A stretch of 64,000 nucleotides of DNA from Cerasicoccus maritimus (GTDB lineage Bacteria; Verrucomicrobiota; Verrucomicrobiia; Opitutales; Cerasicoccaceae): contig JAVDPD010000004.1 in assembly GCA_031296935.1 (NCBI GenBank), positions 186,001 through 250,000 on the forward strand. The letters run 5' to 3'. The translations under genes were made by a program, and so were the position numbers. Shown in pieces: positions 17,029-24,812 of the stretch. Under the pieces are notes generated by a model. It did not search any database, was not told where the DNA came from, and saw nothing but the letters and a program-made list of their open reading frames with translations. How positions within the stretch are numbered: the stretch's first letter is position 1; the number at the start of each line of letters is the position of its first letter.

Positions 17029-17502
17029 TTACTGTTGGGTTTCCGGTGCTTCTGGACTGGCATTCATTGCATTGAAGATGTCGGTCAAGCTTTGGCCTCG
17101 CAATGAGTCTGGTTTGAGAAAGCGGCCTTGGAAAAAATGTTCTCGATCATCAAAAACGTAGATGCTCTGAATCGAACCGTCAAAATTCGAAAGCAATTCT
17201 CTGTTCTCAGCTCCGGATGCCTGAAGCTTGCAAAAACAAAAGAAGACCAGCTTGTTGCCTTCAAGCGGCTGAATGACGCCCACTAATGGGATGTCTTTCA
17301 CTTCGCGGCCCATGCCGTATTTGCTGAAGATCTTCCGGATGTCGCTACCAATTTTGATTTCTTGGAGCACTTTCGACGGTATCGGCGTTAGCGGCACATC
17401 ATGGTATGAAGTATCGTTGAGGAAGTCATAAGGCTCAGCTCTGCATACCGCCAAGCCCATTAAGAGCACGGCTAAATAAGTGATGAGTTTTGACTTAGGC
17501 AC
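17029..17502 (-). CDS. Small secreted protein of unknown function
   Basis: 157 aa from a GTG at 17502, 14 nt after the yqgE stop. A longer frame upstream would overlap yqgE and lacks the signal peptide at its front. The N-terminus VPKSKLITYLAVLLMGLAVCRA is a good signal peptide. The mature part contains SDIRKIFSKYGMG (about 50-65) and a Cys pair FFCFCK (about 90). I do not recognise a family; the fold seems alpha/beta. It is embedded in the tight minus-strand run (2 nt before the beta-helix gene), so a shared transcript is likely. Confidence 0.65.
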   Translation of the reverse strand: MPKSKLITYLAVLLMGLAVCRAEPYDFLNDTSYHDVPLTPIPSKVLQEIKIGSDIRKIFSKYGMGREVKDIPLVGVIQPLEGNKLVFFCFCKLQASGAENRELLSNFDGSIQSIYVFDDREHFFQGRFLKPDSLRGQSLTDIFNAMNASPEAPETQQ

Positions 17503-17516
17503 TGGAGTGTGAGGCC

Positions 17517-18080
17517 TTAATTCAACGACGGGTCGTCCGGGGCGTCTGCGAGGAAGCCGAGCTCGGGCTGGAGGCGGTGGAGGTAAGATTTCCACAGGTC
17601 CTCGCCGTGCTCGTCGGCCAGGAGGGTGTCGGTGACGGGGCTGACCAGCCAGGCGTTTTGCTCAAGCTCGTGCTCCATCTGGCCTTGCGACCAGCCGGAG
17701 TAGCCGAGGAATGCGCGGATCTCGGCATTGTCATCGGCGAGCTTGAGCTTGCGCGCGGCTTCTTCGCTGAGGCCAAAGTGGAGGCGGAACACGCGGCCGT
17801 CCTCGTCCCAGCGCCAGGCGGCGAGGATGACTTGGTCGGTCTGCACGGGGCCGCCTTCATAGATGGGCACATCGGACAAGGGGCCGAAGGTGAAGTCGTC
17901 GTTTTTCTCGCCGAGGGTTACCCCGAGCGGGCGATTGATGATCACGCCGAGCGCGCCGTCGTCGTCGGTGTGCGCGGAGATCAGGACTACGGTGTGGCGA
18001 AAGTTCGGATCGAGCAGGGAGGGGTGCGAAACCAGCAGTTGTCCGGACAAGTCATCAAAATCGGCCTTTAAGTCGCTCAT
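17517..18080 (-). CDS. yqgE: YqgE/AlgH family protein (UPF0301)
   Basis: 187 aa from the ATG at 18080. GQLLVSHPSLLDPNFRHTVVLISAH (first 40 residues), GALGVIINRPLG and YEGGPV (near 85), and GYSGWSQGQME.EL..NAWLV (about 125-150) are the hallmark segments of the family. Structures of relatives show a conserved fold but the biochemical role is unsettled; AlgH has been linked to alginate regulation in Pseudomonas. The protein is cytoplasmic. A start 12 codons upstream (18116) is possible but carries no better ribosome-binding site. Gap of 66 nt after the 18147 gene. Confidence 0.93.
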   Translation of the reverse strand: MSDLKADFDDLSGQLLVSHPSLLDPNFRHTVVLISAHTDDDGALGVIINRPLGVTLGEKNDDFTFGPLSDVPIYEGGPVQTDQVILAAWRWDEDGRVFRLHFGLSEEAARKLKLADDNAEIRAFLGYSGWSQGQMEHELEQNAWLVSPVTDTLLADEHGEDLWKSYLHRLQPELGFLADAPDDPSLN

Positions 18081-18146
18081 ATTCACTCCAACTATGCTAG
18101 CCGGCCATGGAGGCATGGCCAGTGTAAAGGCGGCAGGCGGTTGGCG

Positions 18147-18773
18147 CTACCAATTGCCGATGTCGTCCTCGCTCGGGATGCCATCGGGGCCGAGAGACCA
18201 GACGTCGTAGGTGTCGGGGTTCTGAATGCCCGGGTAGAGGAATTTGTAGTGGTTGCCCCACGGGTCGATGAGGGTTTCGCGAATGTAGGGGCCCTGCCAG
18301 CGCGGGTTGTTGCCGAGATTGGTGGACAGCTGGGCGAGGCTGGTGGGGAAGGCGCCGACCTGCGCGGTGTAGGTCATGATCGGGCCGTCGATCTTTTCGT
18401 TGATGAATTCTCTGGCCGTGGCTTGGCGCTCGGCTTCGAGCTTGGGGTCGGCAGGCGTCTTGAGGAAGCGGGCGTTATCGGGCGGGGGCGTGTAGTCCGG
18501 CAGCGGCGTCTTGGCCTCGGGCCCGTGCTCGTAGTGGACGGGCGTCAAGGTGGTGTCCCCTGCGCGGCGGGTCACCTGCCACACGCGGCCAGTGGCGGTG
18601 TCGATGAGGAGCTGGGTGTTGCCCGCCTCATTGAGCAGAAAACGGCCAACCGGCAATGCTGCGGCGGTGGCCTCAGGCTTGGGCGGCGGCGGCGCGTTGT
18701 CGATGGAGTCATCGGCCAAGAGGGATGCACATGCGCTCGCGAGCGCCAGACAAAGAAAGGGGGTTTGCTTCAT
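18147..18773 (-). CDS. Secreted protein with C-terminal GspG-like pseudopilin domain
   Basis: 208 aa. A cleavable signal peptide (about 1-20, ending LLA) is followed by a Pro-rich linker and a short segment TQLLIDTATGRVWQVTR (about 55-70). From about residue 110 the chain matches the C-terminal globular domain of type II secretion major pseudopilins: PTSLAQL, WQGPYI, LIDPWGNHYKF, YDVWSLGPDGIPSEDDIGNW. The Asp residues at the end correspond to the calcium site of GspG. It lacks the prepilin leader (G|F/M..E) and the N-terminal assembly helix, so it should be soluble and not a pilin subunit. It starts 3 nt after the deaminase stop. Confidence 0.8.
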   Translation of the reverse strand: MKQTPFLCLALASACASLLADDSIDNAPPPPKPEATAAALPVGRFLLNEAGNTQLLIDTATGRVWQVTRRAGDTTLTPVHYEHGPEAKTPLPDYTPPPDNARFLKTPADPKLEAERQATAREFINEKIDGPIMTYTAQVGAFPTSLAQLSTNLGNNPRWQGPYIRETLIDPWGNHYKFLYPGIQNPDTYDVWSLGPDGIPSEDDIGNW

Positions 18774-18776
18774 GAT

Positions 18777-19283
18777 TTATAACTTTATCACTTCGACCCC
18801 GGCTTCGCGCAAAAGCTCCATCGCGATGGGGTCGTTCTTGTAATCGTGGCGATACTTGATGGTCGCAATGCCAGCGGACAGCAAAATCTTTGTGCAATTA
18901 ATGCACGGAAAATGCGTGACGTAGGCCGTGGCGCCCTGCACGGAAATGCCGCGTCGGGCGGCGTCGGCCACGGCGTTTTGCTCGGCATGGACGGTGCCCT
19001 GCTCGTGGTCGTCGCGGACGCGGGACTGGTGCGGATGCCCGGGCAAGAAGCCGTTGTAGCCCGCCGCAATGATGCGGTTGGGGTGCGCGCCGGCGGAGAC
19101 CATCACCGCGCCCACATGGAGGCGTTCGCAGCTCGAACGCGAGGAAATGAGCAACGCGGTCGCCATGAAATACTGGTCCCACGACGGGCGCTCACCCCCC
19201 GGCGCGACGGCGGCTTCAATGCGGTCCAGCAGGCTCGCAGCTTCAGTTGCGGGGTCGAGAGGATCTGGCGTGGGAAGGCTCAT
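18777..19283 (-). CDS. dCMP deaminase-family protein
   Basis: 168 aa. Zinc-dependent cytidine/deoxycytidylate deaminase fold: TVHAEQNAV (His and catalytic Glu, about residue 105) and THFPCINCTK (two Cys ligands, about 130). The N-terminal RPSWDQYFM.TA and CERLHVGAV and the GYNGFLPG segments are typical of dCMP deaminases (ComEB type), which provide dUMP for dTMP synthesis. The first 30 residues are an extra acidic tail. It is cytoplasmic and second in the minus-strand run, 13 nt after the small membrane protein gene. Confidence 0.9.
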   Translation of the reverse strand: MSLPTPDPLDPATEAASLLDRIEAAVAPGGERPSWDQYFMATALLISSRSSCERLHVGAVMVSAGAHPNRIIAAGYNGFLPGHPHQSRVRDDHEQGTVHAEQNAVADAARRGISVQGATAYVTHFPCINCTKILLSAGIATIKYRHDYKNDPIAMELLREAGVEVIKL

Positions 19284-19296
19284 AGTGTGGAATGGG

Positions 19297-19668
19297 TCAT
19301 TGGCGGCTGAGCAAATACAGGTTCAGCAGTTTGCTGAGCCAAGGTGAGCATAGCAGGATTATGCCCAGCCAGATTTTCATGTCACTGTCATACTTTTTAA
19401 AAACTTTGAGCAGGCTGCCTTCCTTGGGGGCGGCGTAGAGCTCCAGGTAGGCGACGAGCATCAGCGTCCAACCAAGAAAGCACAGCCCGCGCCACAGCGG
19501 CTGTGGCGCGAAGGTAGCAAAGTAAGACGAGCCATAGGCGAAGGCCAAACCAAGGGGCCAGGCAATCTGCGACACGCGGTTGCGAAACCGGCGTTGTCGG
19601 GCGTATTGTGCTTCTTCTCGCGCAATACGGAGTGCGATAATTTGCTTCTGTGCGTCGTGTTGCGACAA
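19297..19668 (-). CDS. Small membrane protein, TTG start
   Basis: About 123 aa. A basic, polar N-terminal 30 residues (IALRIAREEAQYARQRRFRN) is followed by three hydrophobic segments (about 33-50, 58-72, 95-118). No family is recognised. The start is inferred as TTG at 19668, because upstream reading would run through the rhomboid gene on the other strand. Support for it being real: it ends 13 nt before the deaminase start, in the same strand and run, and its reading frame is clearly amphipathic and membrane-like. It diverges from the rhomboid gene across only about 15 nt. Confidence 0.5.
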   Translation of the reverse strand: MSQHDAQKQIIALRIAREEAQYARQRRFRNRVSQIAWPLGLAFAYGSSYFATFAPQPLWRGLCFLGWTLMLVAYLELYAAPKEGSLLKVFKKYDSDMKIWLGIILLCSPWLSKLLNLYLLSRQ

Positions 19669-19683
19669 GATAGCCCGAGTTTG

Positions 19684-20664
19684 ATGCTTTCCACGGCCGT
19701 CGCAATAGATTTTCCTGTGAATCCCGTGGCCGAAACCACCGACCAGTTTGCCGAACCGCAACCCGCGCCGCCGCCGGGGGTGTTTGCCATTGGGCCGTAT
19801 GCCTCGCCCAAGCGGGCGCGCGAGCATGGCCTCGTGATCCTTGCCATGCGGCTGACCTATGAGCTCGTGGACGGCGAGCAAGGCGGCTACTACCTGTGGG
19901 TCGATGAGGCCGAAAAGGACGCCATCTACGACCAGCTCGCCAAGTATCAGCGCGAGAATAAAAACTGGCCGCCGCGTCCCCTCACCGCCCTGCCCTCCGA
20001 TGCGCCGGCCTCGCCGCTGAGCCTCGTGGGCTACGCGCTGGTGTTGATCATTATGTTCGCTGCGCAGTCCGCGTGGCCGCGCTTCACCGAGCTGGGCGTG
20101 AGCATCAACACGAAGATTTTTGACGGCGGGCAATGGCAGCTGCCGATGACCGCGCTCACGCTGCACGGCGGGCTTGACCACGTGATCAGCAACCTCGTTT
20201 CGGGCATTTGCTTCGGGTTCCTGATCAACCGCATCTTCGGCGCAGGGCTGGCGTGGACGCTGTTTGTGCTGAGCGGCTATGTCGGCAACGTGCTCAATGC
20301 CTGGTTTTACTGGCCGGAATACCACGGCTCGCTGGGCGCCTCGACGGCGATCTTTGGCGCGCTGGGGATGCTCGTGGGGCATGCGTTGGCGGGGCGGTTT
20401 TCCCCGGCTGAGCGCGCGAGTCTGAAGCACCGCGCCATCCCGCTTGGCGCGGGGATTATCATCCTGCTGCTGACGGGTTTCAGCGGCGGCAACACGGATG
20501 TTTTGGCCCACGTGTGGGGCTTTGTGGCGGGCATTCCGCTCGGTGCATTGGGGTATTACCTGCTGTCGCGCTGGCCGGACCTGTCGCGTTCCAAGTCGCT
20601 GCTGGTCGTGCCGCTGTTGCTGATCGCGCTGGCCTGGGGCATCACCGTGGCGATGAATGGCTAA
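19684..20664 (+). CDS. Rhomboid-family intramembrane serine protease
   Basis: 326 aa from the ATG at 19684. The catalytic Ser sits in GASTAIFGALG (about residue 220) and the His in VLAHVWGFVAG (about 276), and the H...N motif is in GGLDHVISNL. There are about six membrane helices after a 115-residue soluble N-terminal domain. That domain contains a segment (YELVDGEQGGYYLWVDEAEKD) like the DUF2007-type or short wing domains found before some bacterial rhomboids. It cleaves membrane proteins within the bilayer; substrates are unknown. A nested palindrome follows the stop directly. Confidence 0.92.
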   Translation: MLSTAVAIDFPVNPVAETTDQFAEPQPAPPPGVFAIGPYASPKRAREHGLVILAMRLTYELVDGEQGGYYLWVDEAEKDAIYDQLAKYQRENKNWPPRPLTALPSDAPASPLSLVGYALVLIIMFAAQSAWPRFTELGVSINTKIFDGGQWQLPMTALTLHGGLDHVISNLVSGICFGFLINRIFGAGLAWTLFVLSGYVGNVLNAWFYWPEYHGSLGASTAIFGALGMLVGHALAGRFSPAERASLKHRAIPLGAGIIILLLTGFSGGNTDVLAHVWGFVAGIPLGALGYYLLSRWPDLSRSKSLLVVPLLLIALAWGITVAMNG

Positions 20665-20749
20665 GGTAGGGACGGTTGCCCCAACCGTCCGTTCAGTTGA
20701 ATCGGCTCTCGGGATGTAATCGGACGGTTGAGGGCAACCGTCCCTACCT
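20665..20749. repeat. Nested inverted repeat between rhomboid gene and prfB
   Basis: Outer arms 20665-20682 and 20732-20749 are a perfect 18-bp inverted repeat, core GTAGGGACGGTTGCC. A second inverted pair (ACCGTCC / GGACGGT) lies inside. The element begins one base after the rhomboid stop, so it may form the transcript's 3' end, but there is no U tract. It is the same type of dispersed palindrome as at 39400-39545. Confidence 0.7.
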
Positions 20750-20796
20750 CACATTCCTGCTTGCCAAGCCACGCGGCGCCCTGCTTTTTTCACGCC

Positions 20797-21943
20797 ATGC
20801 AAATCGAACCCGAAGTCCGCTCTCAGATCGAAGAAATTACCCGCCGCTCCGGGCATCTTTGGAGGTATCTTTGACGTCGCGGGTAAGCAAAAACGCATTG
20901 CCGAGCTCGAAGAGCAGATGAGCGGCGCCGGCTTTTGGGACGACCAAAAGGCCGCGCAAAAAGTCATTGCCGAGAGCAACCAGTGCAAGTCGGCGATTGA
21001 AGCGATTACCAAGTTTCAGCCGCAGGTCGACGACCTCAATGCGATGGTCGAGCTGGTCGAAGAAGCCGACGAGGAAGAAGGCGCCGAATACATGGCTGAG
21101 ATCACCAAGACGGCCAAAGCGCTCCACGCGCAGCTGGCCGACCTCGAGATCGGCTCGTTCCTGACGGGCCCGATGGACGCCAACAGCGCGATCCTTTCCG
21201 TGCAGGCCGGTGCCGGCGGCACCGAAAGCTGCGACTGGGCGGACATGCTTTACCGCATGTATTCGCGCTGGGCTGAGCGCCGCGGTTGGAAGGTCGAAAT
21301 CCTCGACTTGCAACAGGGCGAAGAAGCTGGCATCTCCAGCGTCAGTTTGCGCTTTGAGGGCGTCAACGCCTACGGCTACACCAAGGCCGAGCGCGGCGTG
21401 CACCGCCTGGTGCGCATCTCGCCGTTTGACTCCAATGCCCGCCGCCACACCTCGTTTTGCGCGGTGGACGTCGTGGCCGAAGTTGACGACGACATCGACA
21501 TGGACATCCCGTCGGACGAAATTCGCATCGACCTGCAGCGCGCGAGCGGCGCCGGTGGCCAGCACGTCAACAAGACGGAGTCTGCCGTCCGCCTGACCCA
21601 CTTGCCAACGAACATTGTTGTCTATTGCCAGAGCCAGCGCTCCCAGCACAAAAACAAGGAGCAGGCCATGCGTCAGCTCAAGTCGAAGCTCTACGAACTG
21701 AAGCTCGACGAGAAGCGCCAGGAGATGGAAAAGTTCTACGGTGAGAAGGGGCAAATCGGCTGGGGCAACCAGATTCGCAGCTACGTTTTCCAGCCTTACC
21801 AAATGGTCAAGGACCTGCGCACCGGCGTCGAAACCGGCAACGTGCAAGCCGTGATGGACGGCGAGCTCGACCCGTTCGTCAACGGCTGGCTCCGCGCTGG
21901 CTGCCCCCGCCACCGCAACAAGGAAGTGCAACTGGAGGATTAG
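20797..21943 (+). CDS. prfB: Peptide chain release factor 2 with programmed +1 frameshift
   Basis: The reading frame starts at ATG 20797 and reaches an in-frame TGA at 20872-20874 after 25 codons. The context GGAGG TAT CTT TGA C is the canonical RF2 shift site: an internal Shine-Dalgarno-like GGAGG, then CTT, then TGA C. Shifting +1 joins 20797-20871 to 20873-21943, giving 381 aa. The body carries the peptidyl-tRNA hydrolysis motif [16 protein letters not shown] (about residue 260) and the SPF-type tripeptide region ([14 protein letters not shown]). It terminates translation at UGA and UAA, and the shift gives feedback on RF2 level. Convergent with the M50 gene, 7 nt apart. Confidence 0.96.
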
Positions 21944-21950
21944 GCTTCTT

Positions 21951-22925
21951 TCAACGTTCCGCTCGCTCCCAAAGTTCGTCCGGGTAAACGAGGCCTGCGA
22001 GGTGGCCGTCGCCTACGACGGGGATCGCTACGCCGCTCAGGGAAAAGATTTCCGCAGTGTGGTCGTCCACCCGGTCATCGGGCTGGAAGGTGCGCTTGGT
22101 CAGCGGGATGAGGCTTAAGTCGGCAGGCGCGGGTTTCATGATGTCGCGGATGTGTTTGCCGACGTAGCGCTCGATCACGCGCACGTATTTCAGCTCCTGA
22201 TCGCCGCCGACCCAGATGAACACCAGCAGCACAACGAGCAGGTAGTGATGCGTGACGAGCAGAGACCATGCAATCAAGCCGCCGGCAATCACTTTGGCCG
22301 TCCATACGGAGAACTCCGTGGCGCGTAGGTAGCTGACTTTCTTGGCCAGTGCGGCGCGGAGCAGGCGCCCGCCGTCCATGGGAAAAATGGGCAGCAGGTT
22401 AAAGAGGCCCATAGCGATGTTCCAGCCGAGTAGGCCCCACGCAAAGCTCGTCCAATGCAGGGACCACGGATTGTAGGGCGAGCGGACGTAGTCGTCGGAA
22501 ACGTATTTGCGCAGCACGTTGACCGCGCCTTGGGCGACGTTTGCGGGGTCGCCATCATAAACCGACAACGCGGCAAAGAGCACGCCGGCGATGGCGAAAT
22601 TAACCAGCGGACCGTTGATCGTAATGATCATTTCCTTGCGCGGATCGCGGGGGATGCTCGCCATTTGCGCCATGCCGCCGATCGCCATGAACACGATGCG
22701 CGGCACCTGGATGCCGTAGTGCTGGGCGGTGAGGCAGTGCCCCAGCTCGTGCAGGGCGACGGAGATGAACACCAACACGATCATGATGCCCAGCGTGAGC
22801 GCGCCATGCCAGCCATAGGCGCGGTGGCCCATGACGACGTAAAATGCCAGCAGCAGGAAAAACGTGAAATGAATTTCCAGCTGGATGCCGAATAAACGGC
22901 CAATTTTCCATGATGTGTTCAACAC
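21951..22925 (-). CDS. Site-2 protease (M50 family) with C-terminal CBS-like domain
   Basis: 324 aa. Membrane metalloprotease with HELGH at about residues 59-63 and the third zinc ligand in LLPIFPMDGGRLLRA (about 180). There are five to six membrane segments. Residues about 245-320 (IRDIMKPAP..LSLIPLT, then VAIPVVGDGHLAGLVYPDELW) look like a single CBS-type module that could sense nucleotides. It belongs to the SpoIVFB/S2P group that cleaves membrane-bound regulators. The M50 start (22925) lies about 80 nt upstream of and divergent from the NtrC-type gene at 23005. Confidence 0.9.
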   Translation of the reverse strand: MLNTSWKIGRLFGIQLEIHFTFFLLLAFYVVMGHRAYGWHGALTLGIMIVLVFISVALHELGHCLTAQHYGIQVPRIVFMAIGGMAQMASIPRDPRKEMIITINGPLVNFAIAGVLFAALSVYDGDPANVAQGAVNVLRKYVSDDYVRSPYNPWSLHWTSFAWGLLGWNIAMGLFNLLPIFPMDGGRLLRAALAKKVSYLRATEFSVWTAKVIAGGLIAWSLLVTHHYLLVVLLVFIWVGGDQELKYVRVIERYVGKHIRDIMKPAPADLSLIPLTKRTFQPDDRVDDHTAEIFSLSGVAIPVVGDGHLAGLVYPDELWERAER

Positions 22926-23004
22926 TTGCGCTTCTTAGAAAGGACTCTACGGTAGGTGCATTAATCAACCGCGCAAGCGAAAGCGCGGATCAGAGAATAA
23001 TGTC

Positions 23005-24552
23005 ATGTCCGTAGAACAGTCCATATTGGTAATTGATGATGATGAAGGTCTTCGCTATTCGCTGGAGCGCGTGCTCTCGGCGCGCAGCTACCGGATCATC
23101 CAGGCGTCATCCGGTGAAGAAGGCCTGAAGGTCGCCGAAAAGGAGAAGCCCTCCGTCATCTTGCTGGACAACCGCATGGGCGGCATTACCGGCATTGAAA
23201 CGTTGCAGCACCTGCGCACGTCCAGCCCGGACTCAATGGTCATCCTGATGACTGCCTTTGGCACGACGCAAACCGCGATTGAGGCCATGAAGTTCGGCGC
23301 GTTTGACTACATCATCAAGCCATTCGACATTGCGAAGATCTTGGGCCTCATCGAGAAGGCCTTCGCCGCTTACGCTGACCTTCACGAGACCAAGGAGGAA
23401 TACGAGCCCACGCTCAACAGCGACGACTATCGCGAGGGCATCGTCGGCAGCTCCGATGCGATGCAGGAAGTTTTCAAGGTCATTGGCCAAGTTGCCGCGA
23501 GCGATGTGACCGTGATGATCACCGGTGAAAGCGGCACGGGTAAAGAGCTCGTCGCGCGCTGCATCTACCAGCACAGTCTGCGCAATGGTCGGCCGTTCAT
23601 TGCGGTGAACTGCGCGGCGATTCCGGAAAACCTGATTGAGTCCGAGCTGTTTGGTCACGAGAAAGGCTCCTTCACCGGTGCGACGACGCAGCGACGTGGT
23701 AAGTTTGAGCTCTGTGATGGCGGCACGATTTTCCTCGATGAAATCGGCGACATGTCGCTGACCACGCAAACGAAGATTCTCCGCGCCACGCAGGAAGGTG
23801 AGATCCAGCGCGTCGGCGGCAATGAAACGATCAAGGTGGATGTGCGCTTGATCGCCGCGACCAACCGCGACCTCGAAAAGCTCGTGGAGGAAGGCGATTT
23901 CCGCGAAGACCTTTACTATCGACTCAATGTCGTGCGCCTGCGCCTGCCTTCGCTTCGCGAGCGCAAGGAAGACATCCCCTCGCTGATCGACTTCGTGCTG
24001 CAAAAGCTCAACCGCAATCGCAAGACGCGCGCCAAGCGTTTCTCCACGGATGCGATGTCGATCATGACGGCCTATGACTGGCCGGGCAACGTGCGCGAGT
24101 TGGAAAACCTCGTTTACCGCAGCGCCGTCGTCGCCGGTGGCGAAGCGATTCTCCGCAAGGATTTGCCGGACGAGCTCCTGCATAAATTTAATGACATTCC
24201 TACTGGGGGCAGCGCGACGCCAGCTGTAGCAAAGCCAGATGCTGAAGGTCAAACGCCGCCTCCCATGCCGGTGGGCGATGCCTCTCCAACCCAGGCGCAG
24301 AGCGCTCCTGCAGTCGTTCCTACTACTCCGATCGAAGCGGCAGTGTCCGGTAATTTGCAGGATGCTTGCGATGCGCTTTACAAGATTCTACGTAAGGATA
24401 CGGACGAAAATATCCTCAGCGAAATCGAGCGCGAGATGATCGTGCGCGCGCTCAAGGAGTTTGAAGGTAACCAAGTGAAGACAGCCAAGCTGCTCGGCAT
24501 CACTCGCGCCACCCTCCGCAAACGCATCGAACAACTCGACCTCAAAGTCTAG
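23005..24552 (+). CDS. NtrC-type sigma-54 response regulator
   Basis: 515 aa. Receiver domain (about 1-125) with phospho-acceptor Asp in [10 protein letters not shown] (about 54). AAA+ sigma-54 activator domain (about 145-385): Walker A GESGTGKE, the sigma-54 contact loop as GSFTGA, Walker [12 protein letters not shown] and an arginine finger in [17 protein letters not shown] Pro/Ala-rich linker (about 405-445) separates it from a Fis-type helix-turn-helix (about 475-513, [21 protein letters not shown]). It activates sigma-54 promoters. No histidine kinase is adjacent. Confidence 0.94.
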   Translation: MSVEQSILVIDDDEGLRYSLERVLSARSYRIIQASSGEEGLKVAEKEKPSVILLDNRMGGITGIETLQHLRTSSPDSMVILMTAFGTTQTAIEAMKFGAFDYIIKPFDIAKILGLIEKAFAAYADLHETKEEYEPTLNSDDYREGIVGSSDAMQEVFKVIGQVAASDVTVMITGESGTGKELVARCIYQHSLRNGRPFIAVNCAAIPENLIESELFGHEKGSFTGATTQRRGKFELCDGGTIFLDEIGDMSLTTQTKILRATQEGEIQRVGGNETIKVDVRLIAATNRDLEKLVEEGDFREDLYYRLNVVRLRLPSLRERKEDIPSLIDFVLQKLNRNRKTRAKRFSTDAMSIMTAYDWPGNVRELENLVYRSAVVAGGEAILRKDLPDELLHKFNDIPTGGSATPAVAKPDAEGQTPPPMPVGDASPTQAQSAPAVVPTTPIEAAVSGNLQDACDALYKILRKDTDENILSEIEREMIVRALKEFEGNQVKTAKLLGITRATLRKRIEQLDLKV

Positions 24553-24612
24553 GCAACGTCCCGGCAACGTCCCGTTGCATCGGTAGATTTTCGCATTGCG
24601 AAAATGTGCGGC
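24553..24612 (+). repeat. Composite REP-like repeat, copy B
   Basis: A hook repeated in tandem (CAACGTCCCGGCAACGTCCC) then GTTGCATCGGTAG and the palindromic arm ATTTTCGCATTGCGAAAAT. The reverse complement matches copy A's second arm closely (core CAACGGGACGTTG). It starts at the base after the NtrC-type stop. Confidence 0.7.
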
Positions 24613-24654
24613 GAGGCATGTGTGGCTTTGCTTTGTTTGGCAGAGTGGATTTGT

Positions 24655-24702
24655 GGGGCAAAGCAACTTTGTAGTAGAAAGTCGCTTTGTAGTGCAAAGT
24701 TT
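24655..24702. repeat. ACTTTG/CAAAGT palindromic repeat block
   Basis: Contains repeated CTTTGTAGT units and the palindromic pair GCAAAGCAACTTTG...GTGCAAAGT. Similar short units occur inside two genes, near 15030-15062 and 16770-16785. It lies between copy B of the composite repeat and the queG leader. Confidence 0.45.
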
Positions 24703-24812
24703 GGAAGCTTTTAGAGTGGTTAGATTTGTTCTTCGTTGATTGTTTTTGGTGGTCCGGTTGCTGCTTCGATTTCCCTTTTTCCTTTAATCTTTTTCCTTTA
24801 ATCTTCCCCACC

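Noticed and set aside
20837..21931. A 364-codon minus-strand open frame opposite prfB
   Set aside because: Antisense shadow of prfB, whose frameshift site and GGQ motif make the plus strand certain.
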